A DNA stretch of 64,000 bases from assembly GCF_024764835.1 (NCBI RefSeq), contig NZ_JALIGE010000076.1, positions 186,001 through 250,000 of the forward strand, read 5' to 3'. The notes beneath the pieces are model-generated. The model made no database searches. It saw nothing but the letters and a program-made list of their open reading frames with translations, and was not told the origin of the DNA. Shown here piece by piece: positions 1-9,046 of this stretch (the first letter of the stretch is position 1; the number at the start of each line of letters is the position of its first letter). Position numbers and translations under genes: made by a program. This DNA is from Scandinavium hiltneri. GTDB taxonomy: Bacteria > Pseudomonadota > Gammaproteobacteria > Enterobacterales > Enterobacteriaceae.

Positions 1-1159
1 CGTGGCAGAAGACGCGGATAAAGCGAAATCTCGAGATGAACAGCAGCAGCCACGCCGTGAGCGCAACCGTCGTCGTAACGATGACAAACGCCAGGCAGCA
101 CCGCAGGAAGTCAAAGTTCAGGTTCACGAAGAACAACCCGCTCAGGAAATCGAGCAGGAAGAACGCGTACAGTCCATGCCGCGTCGTAAGCCGCGCAACC
201 TGTCACAGAAAGTGCGCATCGAAACAGCGGCCGAAACTGCAGAACGTACCGCAGTGACCGAACCAGCTGAAGCAACTGCACCCGCTAAGCGTACCGAACT
301 GGCTAAAGTTGATTTGCCCGCCGTCATCGATGCTCCGGCAGAAGATGAAAACGCGGAAAATCGTGATAATACAGGCATGCCGCGTCGCTCCCGTCGTTCA
401 CCACGCCACCTGCGCGTGAGTGGTCAGCGTCGTCGCCGCTACCGTGACGAGCGTTACCCAACTCAGTCACCGATGCCGCTGGCGATTGCCTGTGCATCTC
501 CGGAAATGGCGTCTGGTAAAGTGTGGGTAAGCTACCCGATAACGCGTCCACAAGAGCAGCAGATTGAAGAAGCCCGCGAGCAGAACGTTGTTCCTTCCGT
601 CATTGAAGTCGCACCGGTAGAAACCGTGGAGCAAGCACCAGTGGCAGAACAGGTTACAGCGCCAGTGGTTGAACAGGTTGCCGCTGAGCCGGTTGTGGTT
701 GCAGAACCGCAGCCCGCTCAGGCTGAACCGGAAGTTCCAGTGGTTGAGACCACACATCCAGAAATCATTGCCGCGCCAGTGAGCGAAGAACCTCAGGTTA
801 TCGCACCAGCCGATGCCGTTGTTGCTGAAGTGACTGCTCAAGAAGCAACTCCGGCCGTGGTTGAGGAAGTGGAACAGGTTATCGTGACTGAACAACCTGC
901 CGTGGTGGAAACCGTGCCAGTTGTTCCAGTGGTTGAGCCTGTCGTTAAACCGGTTGTGGCTGCGAAGCCGACGGTTGAACGCGTCACCGCTACCGCGCCA
1001 ATGACACGCGCTCCAGCGCCAGACTACGTGCCAGAAGCACCGCGTCAGAGCGACTGGGTTCGTCCAGAGTTCGGTTTCGAGGGTAAAGGTTCTGCCGGTG
1101 GCCACAGCGCTACACACACGGCAACTGCCGGTCCGACTCGTCCACAATCAGTGGACTAA
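1..1159 (+). CDS. rne: Ribonuclease E, C-terminal part (5' end outside the window)
   Basis: These are the last ~385 codons of RNase E, the endonuclease that initiates mRNA decay and matures stable RNAs; the catalytic half lies beyond the left edge. What remains is the disordered degradosome scaffold. Seen directly: an Arg-rich start, a second Arg-rich block (local residues 127-150, containing RRSRRSPRHLRV and RRRRYRDE), a long Val/Pro/Glu low-complexity stretch (about 195-340) and a conserved tail (DWVRPEFGFEGKGSAGGH). In the E. coli protein the Arg block binds RNA/RhlB, and enolase and PNPase dock further on, PNPase at the extreme C terminus. The low-complexity middle is typical of the family. 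A strong terminator follows. Confidence 0.96.
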   Translation, partial: VAEDADKAKSRDEQQQPRRERNRRRNDDKRQAAPQEVKVQVHEEQPAQEIEQEERVQSMPRRKPRNLSQKVRIETAAETAERTAVTEPAEATAPAKRTELAKVDLPAVIDAPAEDENAENRDNTGMPRRSRRSPRHLRVSGQRRRRYRDERYPTQSPMPLAIACASPEMASGKVWVSYPITRPQEQQIEEAREQNVVPSVIEVAPVETVEQAPVAEQVTAPVVEQVAAEPVVVAEPQPAQAEPEVPVVETTHPEIIAAPVSEEPQVIAPADAVVAEVTAQEATPAVVEEVEQVIVTEQPAVVETVPVVPVVEPVVKPVVAAKPTVERVTATAPMTRAPAPDYVPEAPRQSDWVRPEFGFEGKGSAGGHSATHTATAGPTRPQSVD

Positions 1160-1173
1160 GCTGCAAAGCATGA

Positions 1174-1200
1174 AAAAACCGCCTCCGGGCGGTTTTTTTT
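1174..1200 (+). terminator. rne terminator
   Basis: A GC stem (ACCGCC / GGCGGT) around a TCCG loop is followed by eight T residues, 15 bases after the rne stop. The U-tract touches the stop codon of the converging LysR gene, so the two transcripts end back to back. Confidence 0.93.
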
Positions 1201-2134
1201 ATTCTGTCGCGGGCAGCTGCATGCCTGAAATTTTCGGCATCACTTCCCGCATCAAATCGAGAAACTTACGCAACCTCGCCGGATAATAACGCGCCCAGGG
1301 ATAAACCAAATGCACCGGCAACGCCGCCGCTCGCCATTCAGGCAGTAGCTCAACCAGCCTGCCCTGCGCAATATCCTCTTCCACCGCCCAGCTGGAAATC
1401 AGCGCAGTACCCAGCCCCGACAGCGCGGTATTGCGGGCCACGTAAACGCTGTCAGTGCTCAGGCGCGGCACAATAGGAATAGTGAGACTCTCCCGGCTGG
1501 CCTGATGCCGCAGCGTCACTTCATGTTGATAGAACGTACTGATCGCCACCCACGGCAGCGCCGATAGCGCCATCGGGTCTGATACGTTATGCAGCGTCTC
1601 TAGCAGCACCGGCGAAATCACCAGACTTCGCGGGACTTCCGCCAGCAACACCGACACCGTCGCCGGGTCAACTTCCGCCCCCACGCGGATCGCGCAGTCG
1701 ATATTTTCACTGATGAAATCGATATTTTTGTCGTTAAGCATCCACTCCACCGAAAGCTGAGGATAGTGCTGCAAAAAATCCACCAGCGGCGTTAATAGTT
1801 GCTGCTGCCCGAATGCATGCGGCGCTCTGACGCGCAGCACGCCCACCGGGTTGTCGTCCACGATCTGTAAATCGTCTTCCAGCGCCAGCCAATTGTCCAC
1901 CAGCTGTCGCGCATGTTGATAGCAGCGCTCACCGTCGTCGGTGAGTTTCATTGCATGGGTCGAGCGCATGATGAGCTTTACGCCCAGCAATGCTTCGAGC
2001 GACTGCAAACGGCGGCTGACCGTGGCCTGCGTGGTGCCAAGCTGAACTGCCGCTGCCGACAGCGACCCGGCTTCGATAATGCGAATAAAGGTCCGCATCA
2101 GTTCCAGCCGGTCTATACGCTCCGTTCTTTTCAT
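1199..2134 (-). CDS. LysR-family transcriptional regulator
   Basis: A 311-residue LysR regulator: an N-terminal winged helix-turn-helix (about residues 8-65; LSAAAVQLGTTQATVSRRL is the recognition helix region) followed by the periplasmic-binding-like effector domain. The ATG at 2134 is chosen; an in-frame GTG six codons upstream has no ribosome binding site. It is divergent from the MFS gene at 2239, the usual layout of a LysR regulator and its target transporter, so it probably controls that gene and itself from the ~100 bp between them. E. coli K-12 has no such pair between rne and flgL. The effector is unknown. Confidence 0.85.
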   Translation of the reverse strand: MKRTERIDRLELMRTFIRIIEAGSLSAAAVQLGTTQATVSRRLQSLEALLGVKLIMRSTHAMKLTDDGERCYQHARQLVDNWLALEDDLQIVDDNPVGVLRVRAPHAFGQQQLLTPLVDFLQHYPQLSVEWMLNDKNIDFISENIDCAIRVGAEVDPATVSVLLAEVPRSLVISPVLLETLHNVSDPMALSALPWVAISTFYQHEVTLRHQASRESLTIPIVPRLSTDSVYVARNTALSGLGTALISSWAVEEDIAQGRLVELLPEWRAAALPVHLVYPWARYYPARLRKFLDLMREVMPKISGMQLPATE

Positions 2135-2238
2135 TTGTTTTTGCTCATACACCCAACGTATAGCTGTTTTACCACTGCGCCCGCTACCGCGCCAGTGTGA
2201 TTCACATCACAATGCGCCCACACCCTGTTGAGGACGTT

Positions 2239-3453
2239 ATGATGAACACCACTCCCGCTGTTTTACTGACTTTTGCACCGTGGATAATCCTGATTTTGGC
2301 TATTGGCGCAGGCTTCAGCGTCGCCGCCATTTATTACGCCCAGCCGCTGCTACCGCTGATTGGCCACGACATGCATTTGAGCATCGAGCAAATGGGCCTC
2401 GTCCCCACGCTAACCCAGACGGGTTACGCGCTGGGCATTCTGTTCCTGCTGCCGCTGGGCGATCGCCACGACCGACGTCGGCTGATCCTCTCCAAAAGCG
2501 CTTCGCTCGCGGTGTTATTGCTGCTGTGTAGCGTGACCAGCCAGCTGCATGCCCTGCTCGCCGTCAGTTTGCTGATTGGGATGACGGCGACGATGGCGCA
2601 GGATATCGTTCCTGCCGCGGCTATCCTCGCCCCCGCCGGGAAACAGGGTAAAACCGTGGGCACGGTAATGACGGGTTTGCTACTCGGCATTCTGCTGTCG
2701 CGTACCGTCAGCGGCGTCGTAGGGGAAGCCTATGGCTGGCGGATGATGTATCAGGCCGCAGCGGTCAGCGTTGCGTTGATTGGTCTGGTGATGTGGCGCG
2801 TACTCCCGAAATTCAGCGCACATTCTGAACTCAGTTATCCGGCGCTGATGGGGTCGCTGGTGCATTTATGGCGACGTTTCCCTGAACTGCGCCGCGCCGC
2901 GCTGGCACAGGGTTTTCTGTCGGTTGCCTTCAGCGCGTTCTGGTCGACACTCGCGGTAATGCTCGCCGAACACTATCAACTCGGCAGCGCCGTCGCCGGA
3001 GGATACGGTATTGCCGGTGCCGCCGGAGCGCTTGCCGCCCCGCTGGCCGGTGGGCTGGCCGATAAACTTGGCGCAGCTAAAGTGACTCAGTTAGGTGCGT
3101 TGCTGGTCACGGTGTCGTTCGCACTGATGTTTTTCCTGCCGCTGTTGCCGCTTCACGCCCAACTGGCGCTGATTGCCGTGTCGGCGATTGGCTTTGATTT
3201 AGGCTTACAGTCGAGCCTGGTCGCGCATCAGAATCTGGTCTACAGCCTCGAACCGCAGGCGCGTGGTCGCCTGAATGCGCTGCTGTTCACGGTGGTATTT
3301 ATCGGGATGGCGTTAGGTTCGGCTGTCGGCAGCAAACTGTACGCCGTGGCGGGCTGGCCTGCGGTAGTCGCTCTGGCGGTGATCAGCGGCGTTATTGCGT
3401 TGGCGATTCGTCTGACCTGTGCGGCGAACGCCACCGCTTGCCCACAACGTTAA
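2239..3453 (+). CDS. MFS transporter (DHA1-type efflux family)
   Basis: A 404-residue inner-membrane protein with about 12 hydrophobic segments and the family motif between helices 2 and 3 (LGDRHDRRRLILSK). The N-terminal region (YYAQPLLPLIG) resembles the arabinose-efflux-like/YgaY branch of MFS drug and metabolite exporters. A GAGG ribosome site sits 5 bases before the ATG at 2239; a second ATG follows immediately. It is divergent from a LysR gene that probably regulates it. Substrate not predictable; export of a small molecule or drug by proton antiport is the family role. Confidence 0.83.
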   Translation: MMNTTPAVLLTFAPWIILILAIGAGFSVAAIYYAQPLLPLIGHDMHLSIEQMGLVPTLTQTGYALGILFLLPLGDRHDRRRLILSKSASLAVLLLLCSVTSQLHALLAVSLLIGMTATMAQDIVPAAAILAPAGKQGKTVGTVMTGLLLGILLSRTVSGVVGEAYGWRMMYQAAAVSVALIGLVMWRVLPKFSAHSELSYPALMGSLVHLWRRFPELRRAALAQGFLSVAFSAFWSTLAVMLAEHYQLGSAVAGGYGIAGAAGALAAPLAGGLADKLGAAKVTQLGALLVTVSFALMFFLPLLPLHAQLALIAVSAIGFDLGLQSSLVAHQNLVYSLEPQARGRLNALLFTVVFIGMALGSAVGSKLYAVAGWPAVVALAVISGVIALAIRLTCAANATACPQR

Positions 3454-3486
3454 AAAAAAGCCCGCACCGGGGTGAGTGGTGCGGGC
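3452..3486 (-). terminator. flgKL operon terminator
   Basis: A 9 bp stem (GCCCGCACC / GGTGCGGGC) with eight A residues on its left becomes hairpin plus U-tract on the minus strand, 47 bases beyond the flgL stop. The A-run overlaps the MFS stop codon. Confidence 0.9.
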
Positions 3487-3532
3487 ACAGAGAACATGGC
3501 CAGTTTCAAGACATGTTCTAAACCGTTAAATC

Positions 3533-4483
3533 TTATTTATTCAACTGGAACAGAGACATGCCTTGCATATCGGTGAACGCTTTATACGATGCCGTCAGGG
3601 CCGCCTGCTGCATAGTGTAGTTAGAAATCGTTGAGTTCCAGTCCACGTTAACCAGGTCGCTCATCTGCTGAGTCTGGCTCAACGTGCGGTCATCGCCCAG
3701 CGCGTCCAGTTTGTCCAGTTCGTTGAGCTGAGTACCGACTTCCGCCCGTACACTCAGCACGTTGTTCAGTGAGTTACGCAGGCCGCGGTTGGCGACGTCG
3801 ATAGTGGCCTGCGCCGTCGCTTGCGCCGCATCGTCATCCGCTACAGGCGTTTTCAACGCAGCAATCGCGTCATCCAGAATTTTGAACAGGTCCGAAGGCG
3901 TACTGCCATCGGGGTTTTTCACCGCATTCGACGTCACCGAATCAAAAATCTTGTCGCCGGTGTGGCCGATAACCATAGTCCGGGAAGAGTCGACCTGCTG
4001 TTCAACGTTGGTGGTACCGCCCGTATACGTGCCGGTGGTGGCATCGAACGGCGCGGTATCCGTCTTATAACCGGCAAACATGTAACGTCCGTTACCATCC
4101 TGGCTGTTGGCCAGGTTCATCAGCTGGTCGCGGATACCCTGTAAATCGGTCGCCAGCGAGGCGCGGTCATCGTCACTCAGCGTGCCGTTCCCGGCATAGA
4201 CGATTTTTTCCTGCGCCGCTTGAATCGACGACGTCACCGACGACAGCGTGTTTTCTTCCTGTGAAATACGCTGGGTGGCGAAGCTACGGGCTGACGCAAA
4301 CTGGCTGGTCTGGGACTGCGCCTGAGATAGCACAACCGCCTGGGACGCGGCAATCGGGTCATCTGACGGACGGTTAACGCGCAGGCCGGTGGACATCTGT
4401 TCGCCATATTTCAGCCATGAAGACTGGGAGTTGGTAATACCGCCCATCGTCTGCTGATACATCATTAAGGTACTAATACGCAT
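3533..4483 (-). CDS. flgL: Flagellar hook-filament junction protein FlgL (HAP3)
   Basis: A 316-residue FlgL, matching the E. coli length (317). It forms the second junction ring between hook and filament, is exported by the flagellar type III system, and is held by the chaperone FlgN. The flagellin-like N terminus (MRISTLMMYQQTMGGI, then STGLRVNRPSDDP) and the C-terminal helix (QQAALTASYKAFTDMQGMSL) are the conserved coiled-coil ends. It lies 13 bases after flgK and shares its sigma-28 promoter; the operon ends at the hairpin at 3452-3486. Confidence 0.97.
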   Translation of the reverse strand: MRISTLMMYQQTMGGITNSQSSWLKYGEQMSTGLRVNRPSDDPIAASQAVVLSQAQSQTSQFASARSFATQRISQEENTLSSVTSSIQAAQEKIVYAGNGTLSDDDRASLATDLQGIRDQLMNLANSQDGNGRYMFAGYKTDTAPFDATTGTYTGGTTNVEQQVDSSRTMVIGHTGDKIFDSVTSNAVKNPDGSTPSDLFKILDDAIAALKTPVADDDAAQATAQATIDVANRGLRNSLNNVLSVRAEVGTQLNELDKLDALGDDRTLSQTQQMSDLVNVDWNSTISNYTMQQAALTASYKAFTDMQGMSLFQLNK

Positions 4484-4496
4484 CGGTCAGGGCTCC

Positions 4497-6155
4497 TTAG
4501 CGAATATTGATCAGCGCATCGAAAAGCGTGCTGGCGGTCTGCATTACCTGGGCATTGGCCAGATAGTACTGTTGATACAGTTGCAGGTTGCCGTACTCTT
4601 CATCGAGGTTTACGCCGGAAATAGATTGCTGCTGCTTGGTCAGTTGGGTCACAACATTGCCCTGGGTGGTGCTGCTGGTTTCCAGCGTCGAGGTTTTGTT
4701 CCCTACGTCACTGACCAGAGAGGCGTAAGCGTCGTTGACGGTTTTATTGCCGCCCACCAGTTTGCTGTTTTGCAGATCCAGCAGCGCCTGACCGTTACGG
4801 TTATCACTCTCGCCTGTCTGACTGTCATCGATACCCATCGCAATCTGGCTGGCGTCGGTCAGCGCCACGCTCATGTTCACAATCGCGTTGGCTAGCGGTT
4901 TCACGGTAAAGCTGTCATTCGCTTTGATCGTGCCACCGCTTATCTTTATGCTCAGCCCATCAAATTGCAGACTGCCATCACTTCCGGTCGTTGGGATCAC
5001 ATTGGTATTATCCGAGAGGCGCGTTACCTGCCACTTTGTGCCGTCGTAGCTCACCTTATAGTCGCTGGCCTGCACCTGTGTGCTGTCGGTCATAGTGACG
5101 CTAAGACTGGCATCCCCGGCATTGTTAGTGTTACTCAGTACCGACGGCCCGCCGATATTGAAGAATTTTCCGCCATCATGGGTGTTGCCCTGGGCATCAG
5201 TATAGATGCCTTTCGCATTCTGCTGGTTAAACGCATCAGCAAACGCCAGCGCCATCTGGTTCAGGCTGTTACGGGTCTGGTCCAGATCCTGAGAACGGAA
5301 CGTCAGCAAACCGCCGAGTGAACCACTGGTCAGCAATTTTTCCGGGATTTCGACATTACCCGCCACGTTATCCACGTAAGCGACGGTGGTCCGCGAAGGA
5401 TCGGCGCTGCTTGGCACTGCGGCCAGCTGACGGGCGTTGCTGCCCTGAACCAGGTTGTAACCGTTGGCCATGGTGATGTTGTACGTGCCGCCGTCCTGCA
5501 CGTTCACTTCCACGCCCACCAGCTGGTTCAGTTGGCTAACCAGCTGATCGCGCTGATCGAGCAGGTCATTCGGGGATGCCCCCGCGCCGACGCCGGTCAG
5601 TTTGGAAATTTTATCGTTCAGCGTCGCAATCTGCTGCGAGTAGTTATTGATCTGCGAAACGGTTGATGCAATCGCGCCGTTGACCTGTTTATCCTGGTCA
5701 CGCAGATACTGATCGGTAGTCTTAAACTGATTGACCAGCCCTTGGGCTTTGCCTAACACCGCCTGACGCGCCGCCGGATCTTCGGCGTTGCTCACCAGGG
5801 TTTGCAGACTGGTGAAGAAATCCTGCAACGTGGCGGAAATCGAGTTAGTGGTATCGGACATCAAATCGTCGATTTTCGACATCTGCTGGTAGCGCGTGGT
5901 CAGGCCGCTGCTCTGATTTTGCGCCGCATTCAGCTGATTGGTGATAAAAGCGTTGTACTCGCGCTGTACGCCGGAGACCGTGACTCCATTACCCACCCAA
6001 CCGCCCGCGCCCAGCGTGCTGTTCGCCGCAGAGAGGACCGTCGTCTGGCGGGTATAGCCGGACACGTTATAACTGGCAATGTTATTACTGACGGTGTTCA
6101 GTGCCGCCTGAGCCGCACCGAGCCCACTCATTGCGCTATTCATTAAACTGGACAT
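4497..6155 (-). CDS. flgK: Flagellar hook-associated protein FlgK (HAP1)
   Basis: A 552-residue FlgK (E. coli 547), the first hook-filament junction protein, exported through the flagellar pore and bound by FlgN. The N terminus (MSSLMNSAMSGLGAAQAALN, then VSNNIASYNVSGYTRQ) has the rod/hook-family ASNN-like motif, and the C terminus (NLQLYQQYYLANAQVMQTA) is the paired helix. The middle is the variable D2/D3 region. The ATG has a GGAGGTTC-type site just upstream. First gene of a two-gene operon with flgL, with its own sigma-28 promoter at 6197-6223. Confidence 0.97.
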   Translation of the reverse strand: MSSLMNSAMSGLGAAQAALNTVSNNIASYNVSGYTRQTTVLSAANSTLGAGGWVGNGVTVSGVQREYNAFITNQLNAAQNQSSGLTTRYQQMSKIDDLMSDTTNSISATLQDFFTSLQTLVSNAEDPAARQAVLGKAQGLVNQFKTTDQYLRDQDKQVNGAIASTVSQINNYSQQIATLNDKISKLTGVGAGASPNDLLDQRDQLVSQLNQLVGVEVNVQDGGTYNITMANGYNLVQGSNARQLAAVPSSADPSRTTVAYVDNVAGNVEIPEKLLTSGSLGGLLTFRSQDLDQTRNSLNQMALAFADAFNQQNAKGIYTDAQGNTHDGGKFFNIGGPSVLSNTNNAGDASLSVTMTDSTQVQASDYKVSYDGTKWQVTRLSDNTNVIPTTGSDGSLQFDGLSIKISGGTIKANDSFTVKPLANAIVNMSVALTDASQIAMGIDDSQTGESDNRNGQALLDLQNSKLVGGNKTVNDAYASLVSDVGNKTSTLETSSTTQGNVVTQLTKQQQSISGVNLDEEYGNLQLYQQYYLANAQVMQTASTLFDALINIR

Positions 6156-6196
6156 GGAGGTTCCTTTATTCTTTTAGACACGAGTCCTGACCTGAA

Positions 6197-6223
6197 TTAT
6201 CGGCACCGATCGGCTGAACTTGA
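6197..6223 (-). promoter_or_regulatory. Sigma-28 (FliA) promoter of flgKL
   Basis: Read on the minus strand, TCAAGTTC is followed by 11 bases and GCCGATAA, a near match to the enteric sigma-28 consensus (TAAAGTTT-N11-GCCGATAA) with a perfect -10. It lies about 40 bases before flgK, so flgKL are class 3 genes here as in Salmonella. Confidence 0.9.
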
Positions 6224-6229
6224 GGCGTT

Positions 6230-7183
6230 TCAGAACAGATTTTCGATATCGTTGCCGTAAGCCTTGCCCACCTTCTCACTCATCGATTTCAGCTGTTGGA
6301 TCATACCGGTCAGCTTGCGGGCATAGTTCGGGTCGGTGGCATAACCGGCCTTCTGTAGTGCCTGTGCGCCCTGCTCTGGCGTCGCAGCTGAGGTCACGGC
6401 GGCATAGCGCGGGTTACGCGTTAACAGGCCAACGTAGTCGGACAACGCTTCAAGATACGAGGTATAGACGCGGAAACGGGCTTTCACCTTTTTCATTTCC
6501 CCATTCTCATATTCCGTGGTGGTGATTTCGGTGACTTTACCCTTCCAGTCAGACGACGCCTTCACGCCGAACAGGTTAAAGCTCGGCTCACCGTTTTCAC
6601 GGCGGATCTGCCGTTGGCCCCAGCCTGATTCGAGCGCCGCCTGGGCGAGGATCAGGTGGTGCGGAATACCGCTCTGCTCACTGGCAAGCTTCGCCGGAAG
6701 GGAAAGCTGAGCCAGGAAGTCGTGACTGTCGCCGGGCACATCGGGGGCATCAGAGGCACTTGGCGTTGTCGGCAAGGCCTTACGTACCATCTGCGTCAGC
6801 GCCGAATTCTGATAGCTGGTGACGGTTTCGAGGTCAAACTTGAGCGGCACCTGGGCTGGCAACTCTTTTGGCCCGCCCTGATTCGCGGTCATCTGTTTGA
6901 CCATCTCATCTGCCAGCCCTAACCCTTTGCCCGCCGTCATCTGCTGGGCAATTTGCTGATCGTACATACTGGTGTAAAGACGCGACTGGTCGCTGCTGAA
7001 TAAGCCGTCTTTGGGCAGCGCGTCACGCATACTTTTCAGCATCATCTGTACGAACATGCCTTCGACCTGCCGGGCCACCGGCTTTACGTTCGCCTGCGGG
7101 TCTTTCCCGGCACTGATTTTAAGCTCGTTCAGCGATTGCGCGTCCCAGGCCGCGCTGCTCATCAGTTTGCTGTCGCCAAGCAT
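6230..7183 (-). CDS. flgJ: Flagellar rod assembly protein / peptidoglycan hydrolase FlgJ
   Basis: A 317-residue FlgJ (E. coli 313). The N-terminal half (SAAWDAQSLNELK to about residue 150, with VEGMFVQMMLKSMRDALP) caps the growing rod. The C-terminal half is a glucosaminidase domain that opens the wall for the rod; the catalytic Glu is in LAQAALESGWGQ. The start overlaps the flgI stop by one base (TAATG), indicating translational coupling. It ends 75 bases before flgK, and the flgK sigma-28 promoter lies in that gap. Confidence 0.96.
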   Translation of the reverse strand: MLGDSKLMSSAAWDAQSLNELKISAGKDPQANVKPVARQVEGMFVQMMLKSMRDALPKDGLFSSDQSRLYTSMYDQQIAQQMTAGKGLGLADEMVKQMTANQGGPKELPAQVPLKFDLETVTSYQNSALTQMVRKALPTTPSASDAPDVPGDSHDFLAQLSLPAKLASEQSGIPHHLILAQAALESGWGQRQIRRENGEPSFNLFGVKASSDWKGKVTEITTTEYENGEMKKVKARFRVYTSYLEALSDYVGLLTRNPRYAAVTSAATPEQGAQALQKAGYATDPNYARKLTGMIQQLKSMSEKVGKAYGNDIENLF

Positions 7184-8280
7184 TAGATAATTTCCACTTT
7201 GGCACGCAGGCAGCCTGCGGTTTGCATCGACTGGAGAATCGACATCAGCTCCAGCGGCGAAGCCCCCAGCGTGTTCAGCGCGCGAACGACGTTGTTCAGG
7301 TTGGCGCTGGAACGAATGCTCTGCATCGCCCCCCCGCTCTGACGCAGGTCGATTTGCGTCTGCGGCGTCACCACCGTTGAACCACCGGCAAAAGGCGTAT
7401 CCGGCTGGCTGACTTGCGCTGAACGGTTCACTGTTACCGACAGATTGCCCTGCGCCACGGCACAGTTGTCGAGGGTCACTTCGCGATTCATAACCACCGA
7501 ACCGGTACGGGAGTTGATGATAACTTTCGCATCCTGCGGCGTGACGTTCACGTCGAGGTTTTGAATATCTGCCAGCATCCGCACCTGATTGCTGCCTCCG
7601 CTTGAAGCCTGAATTTGAACGGTACGCGCATCCAGCGCCGTCGCATTACCATAGCCGCCTCGACGGTTAATGGTGTCAGCAATCTGCTGCGCCATGCCGA
7701 AATCATCTTCATTCAGTTGCAGGTTAATGGTATTGCCCGCGCCGAACTGGCTCGGCAATTCACGCTCAATGGTTGCGCCGTTGGTGATACGCCCGCCGTT
7801 AAGTTGGTTGACCTGCACGCTGCTGCCGCCCGCCGAGGCCCCCGCCCCGCCGACCAGAATGTTACCCTGCGCTAAGGCATAAACCTGACTGTCGACACCT
7901 TTTAACGGCGTCATCAGCAGCGTGCCACCGCGCAGACTTTTGGCGTTACCCATCGACGATACAACGACGTCAATGTTCTGCCCCTGACGACCAAAGGCCG
8001 GAAGCTGCGCGGTGACCATCACCGCCGCCACGTTTTTCAGCTGCATGTTGGTGCCTGCCGGGACGGTTATCCCGAGCTGCGACAACATGTTGTTCAGGGT
8101 TTGGGTGGTGAATGGCGTCTGAGTAGTCTGGTCACCCGTCCCGTCCAGACCGACGACCAGACCGTAGCCGATCAATGAGTTCTGCCGCACGCCCTGTACG
8201 CTGGTGAGGTCGCGAATGCGATCGGCCTGGGCGAAACCCGCCAGCAGGACCAGAGCAATGCCAACCAGAGTTTTAAACAT
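7183..8280 (-). CDS. flgI: Flagellar P-ring protein FlgI
   Basis: A 365-residue protein, the E. coli length, that polymerises around the rod in the peptidoglycan layer as the P ring. It begins with a Sec signal peptide (MFKTLVGIALVLLAGFAQA, cleaved near residue 19) and the conserved DRIRDLTSVQGVRQN segment. The periplasmic chaperone FlgA, encoded divergently nearby, is needed for its assembly. A good AGGTG ribosome site precedes the ATG. It lies 11 bases downstream of flgH. Confidence 0.97.
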   Translation of the reverse strand: MFKTLVGIALVLLAGFAQADRIRDLTSVQGVRQNSLIGYGLVVGLDGTGDQTTQTPFTTQTLNNMLSQLGITVPAGTNMQLKNVAAVMVTAQLPAFGRQGQNIDVVVSSMGNAKSLRGGTLLMTPLKGVDSQVYALAQGNILVGGAGASAGGSSVQVNQLNGGRITNGATIERELPSQFGAGNTINLQLNEDDFGMAQQIADTINRRGGYGNATALDARTVQIQASSGGSNQVRMLADIQNLDVNVTPQDAKVIINSRTGSVVMNREVTLDNCAVAQGNLSVTVNRSAQVSQPDTPFAGGSTVVTPQTQIDLRQSGGAMQSIRSSANLNNVVRALNTLGASPLELMSILQSMQTAGCLRAKVEII

Positions 8281-8291
8281 AATTCACCTCG

Positions 8292-8990
8292 TTACATCGG
8301 CGATAAGTTAAGGAAGAAGCGCTGCAGCCAGCCCATGTTCTGCGCTTCATTGATGTAGCCGTTACCGACGTACTCAATGCGGGCGTCAGCCACCTGGGTC
8401 GACGGTACGGTGTTGCTACCGCTGATGGTGCGTGGATTCACGACGCCAGAGAAACGAATGAATTCGGTACCCTGGTTAATGGCGATTTGTTTCTCGCCCA
8501 CCACGTGCAGGTTACCGTTGGCCAGCACCTGATCGACGGTGACCGTCAGCGTTCCGCTGAAGGTGTTGCTGGCGTTGGCACCGCCTTTACCGTTAAAGGA
8601 GTTGCCGCCAGAGGCGTCCACATCGGCGCGCGCATTGCCAAACAGGCCCTGCAGATAACGCGGCACAGTGTCGAAGCCGAAATTGGTTTTGCCATCGCGG
8701 CTGGCATTTGCCGACGAGCTCTTGGATGCGCTGACGTTTTCTTGCAGCTGGATGGTCAGCGTGTCGCCAATATTGCGCGGGCGTCGGTCTTCGAACAGCG
8801 GCTGATAGCCGTAGTTAATCGGCTGCGCGCTCTGGAAAATCGAGCCATTGACCACCGGTACCGGGCCAGGAACAGGCTGTGCGGTTGTCGCCCCTTCCAC
8901 CAGCGGTTTGGAGGGAATCAATGCGCATCCGGACTGTGTCAGGGCCAGGACCACGAAAAGCGGATAACGAAACGCTGAGGATTTTTGCAT
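8292..8990 (-). CDS. flgH: Flagellar L-ring lipoprotein FlgH
   Basis: A 232-residue outer-membrane lipoprotein that forms the L ring around the rod. The signal peptide ends in a lipobox (LTQSGC, lipidated Cys22). The conserved block NYGYQPLFEDRRPRNIGDTL and the C-terminal ARIEYVGNGYINEAQNMGWL are present. It is separated from flgG by 56 bases that contain a terminator-like hairpin, an unusual feature inside this operon. Confidence 0.96.
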   Translation of the reverse strand: MQKSSAFRYPLFVVLALTQSGCALIPSKPLVEGATTAQPVPGPVPVVNGSIFQSAQPINYGYQPLFEDRRPRNIGDTLTIQLQENVSASKSSSANASRDGKTNFGFDTVPRYLQGLFGNARADVDASGGNSFNGKGGANASNTFSGTLTVTVDQVLANGNLHVVGEKQIAINQGTEFIRFSGVVNPRTISGSNTVPSTQVADARIEYVGNGYINEAQNMGWLQRFFLNLSPM

Positions 8991-9010
8991 TGCTTTTTAT
9001 CTTCTGAATC

Positions 9011-9039
9011 AAAAATCCGGTGCAGGAAATCTGCACCGG
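9011..9039 (-). terminator. Terminator-like hairpin inside the flg operon (between flgG and flgH)
   Basis: A perfect 8 bp stem (CCGGTGCA / TGCACCGG) with a 7-base loop is followed on the minus strand by ATTTTT. It sits between the flgG stop (9047) and the flgH start (8990), so it would be met by polymerase moving from flgG to flgH. It could attenuate the distal genes or be an RNA-stability hairpin; sequence alone cannot decide. Confidence 0.7.
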
Positions 9040-9046
9040 TCACGTC

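Noticed and set aside
467..1147. Long open frame antisense to rne, rich in His, Trp, Asn and Phe
   Set aside because: Its composition is the mirror of the Val/Pro/Glu-rich rne codons, it has no ribosome site, and rne in that stretch is clearly the conserved coding frame.
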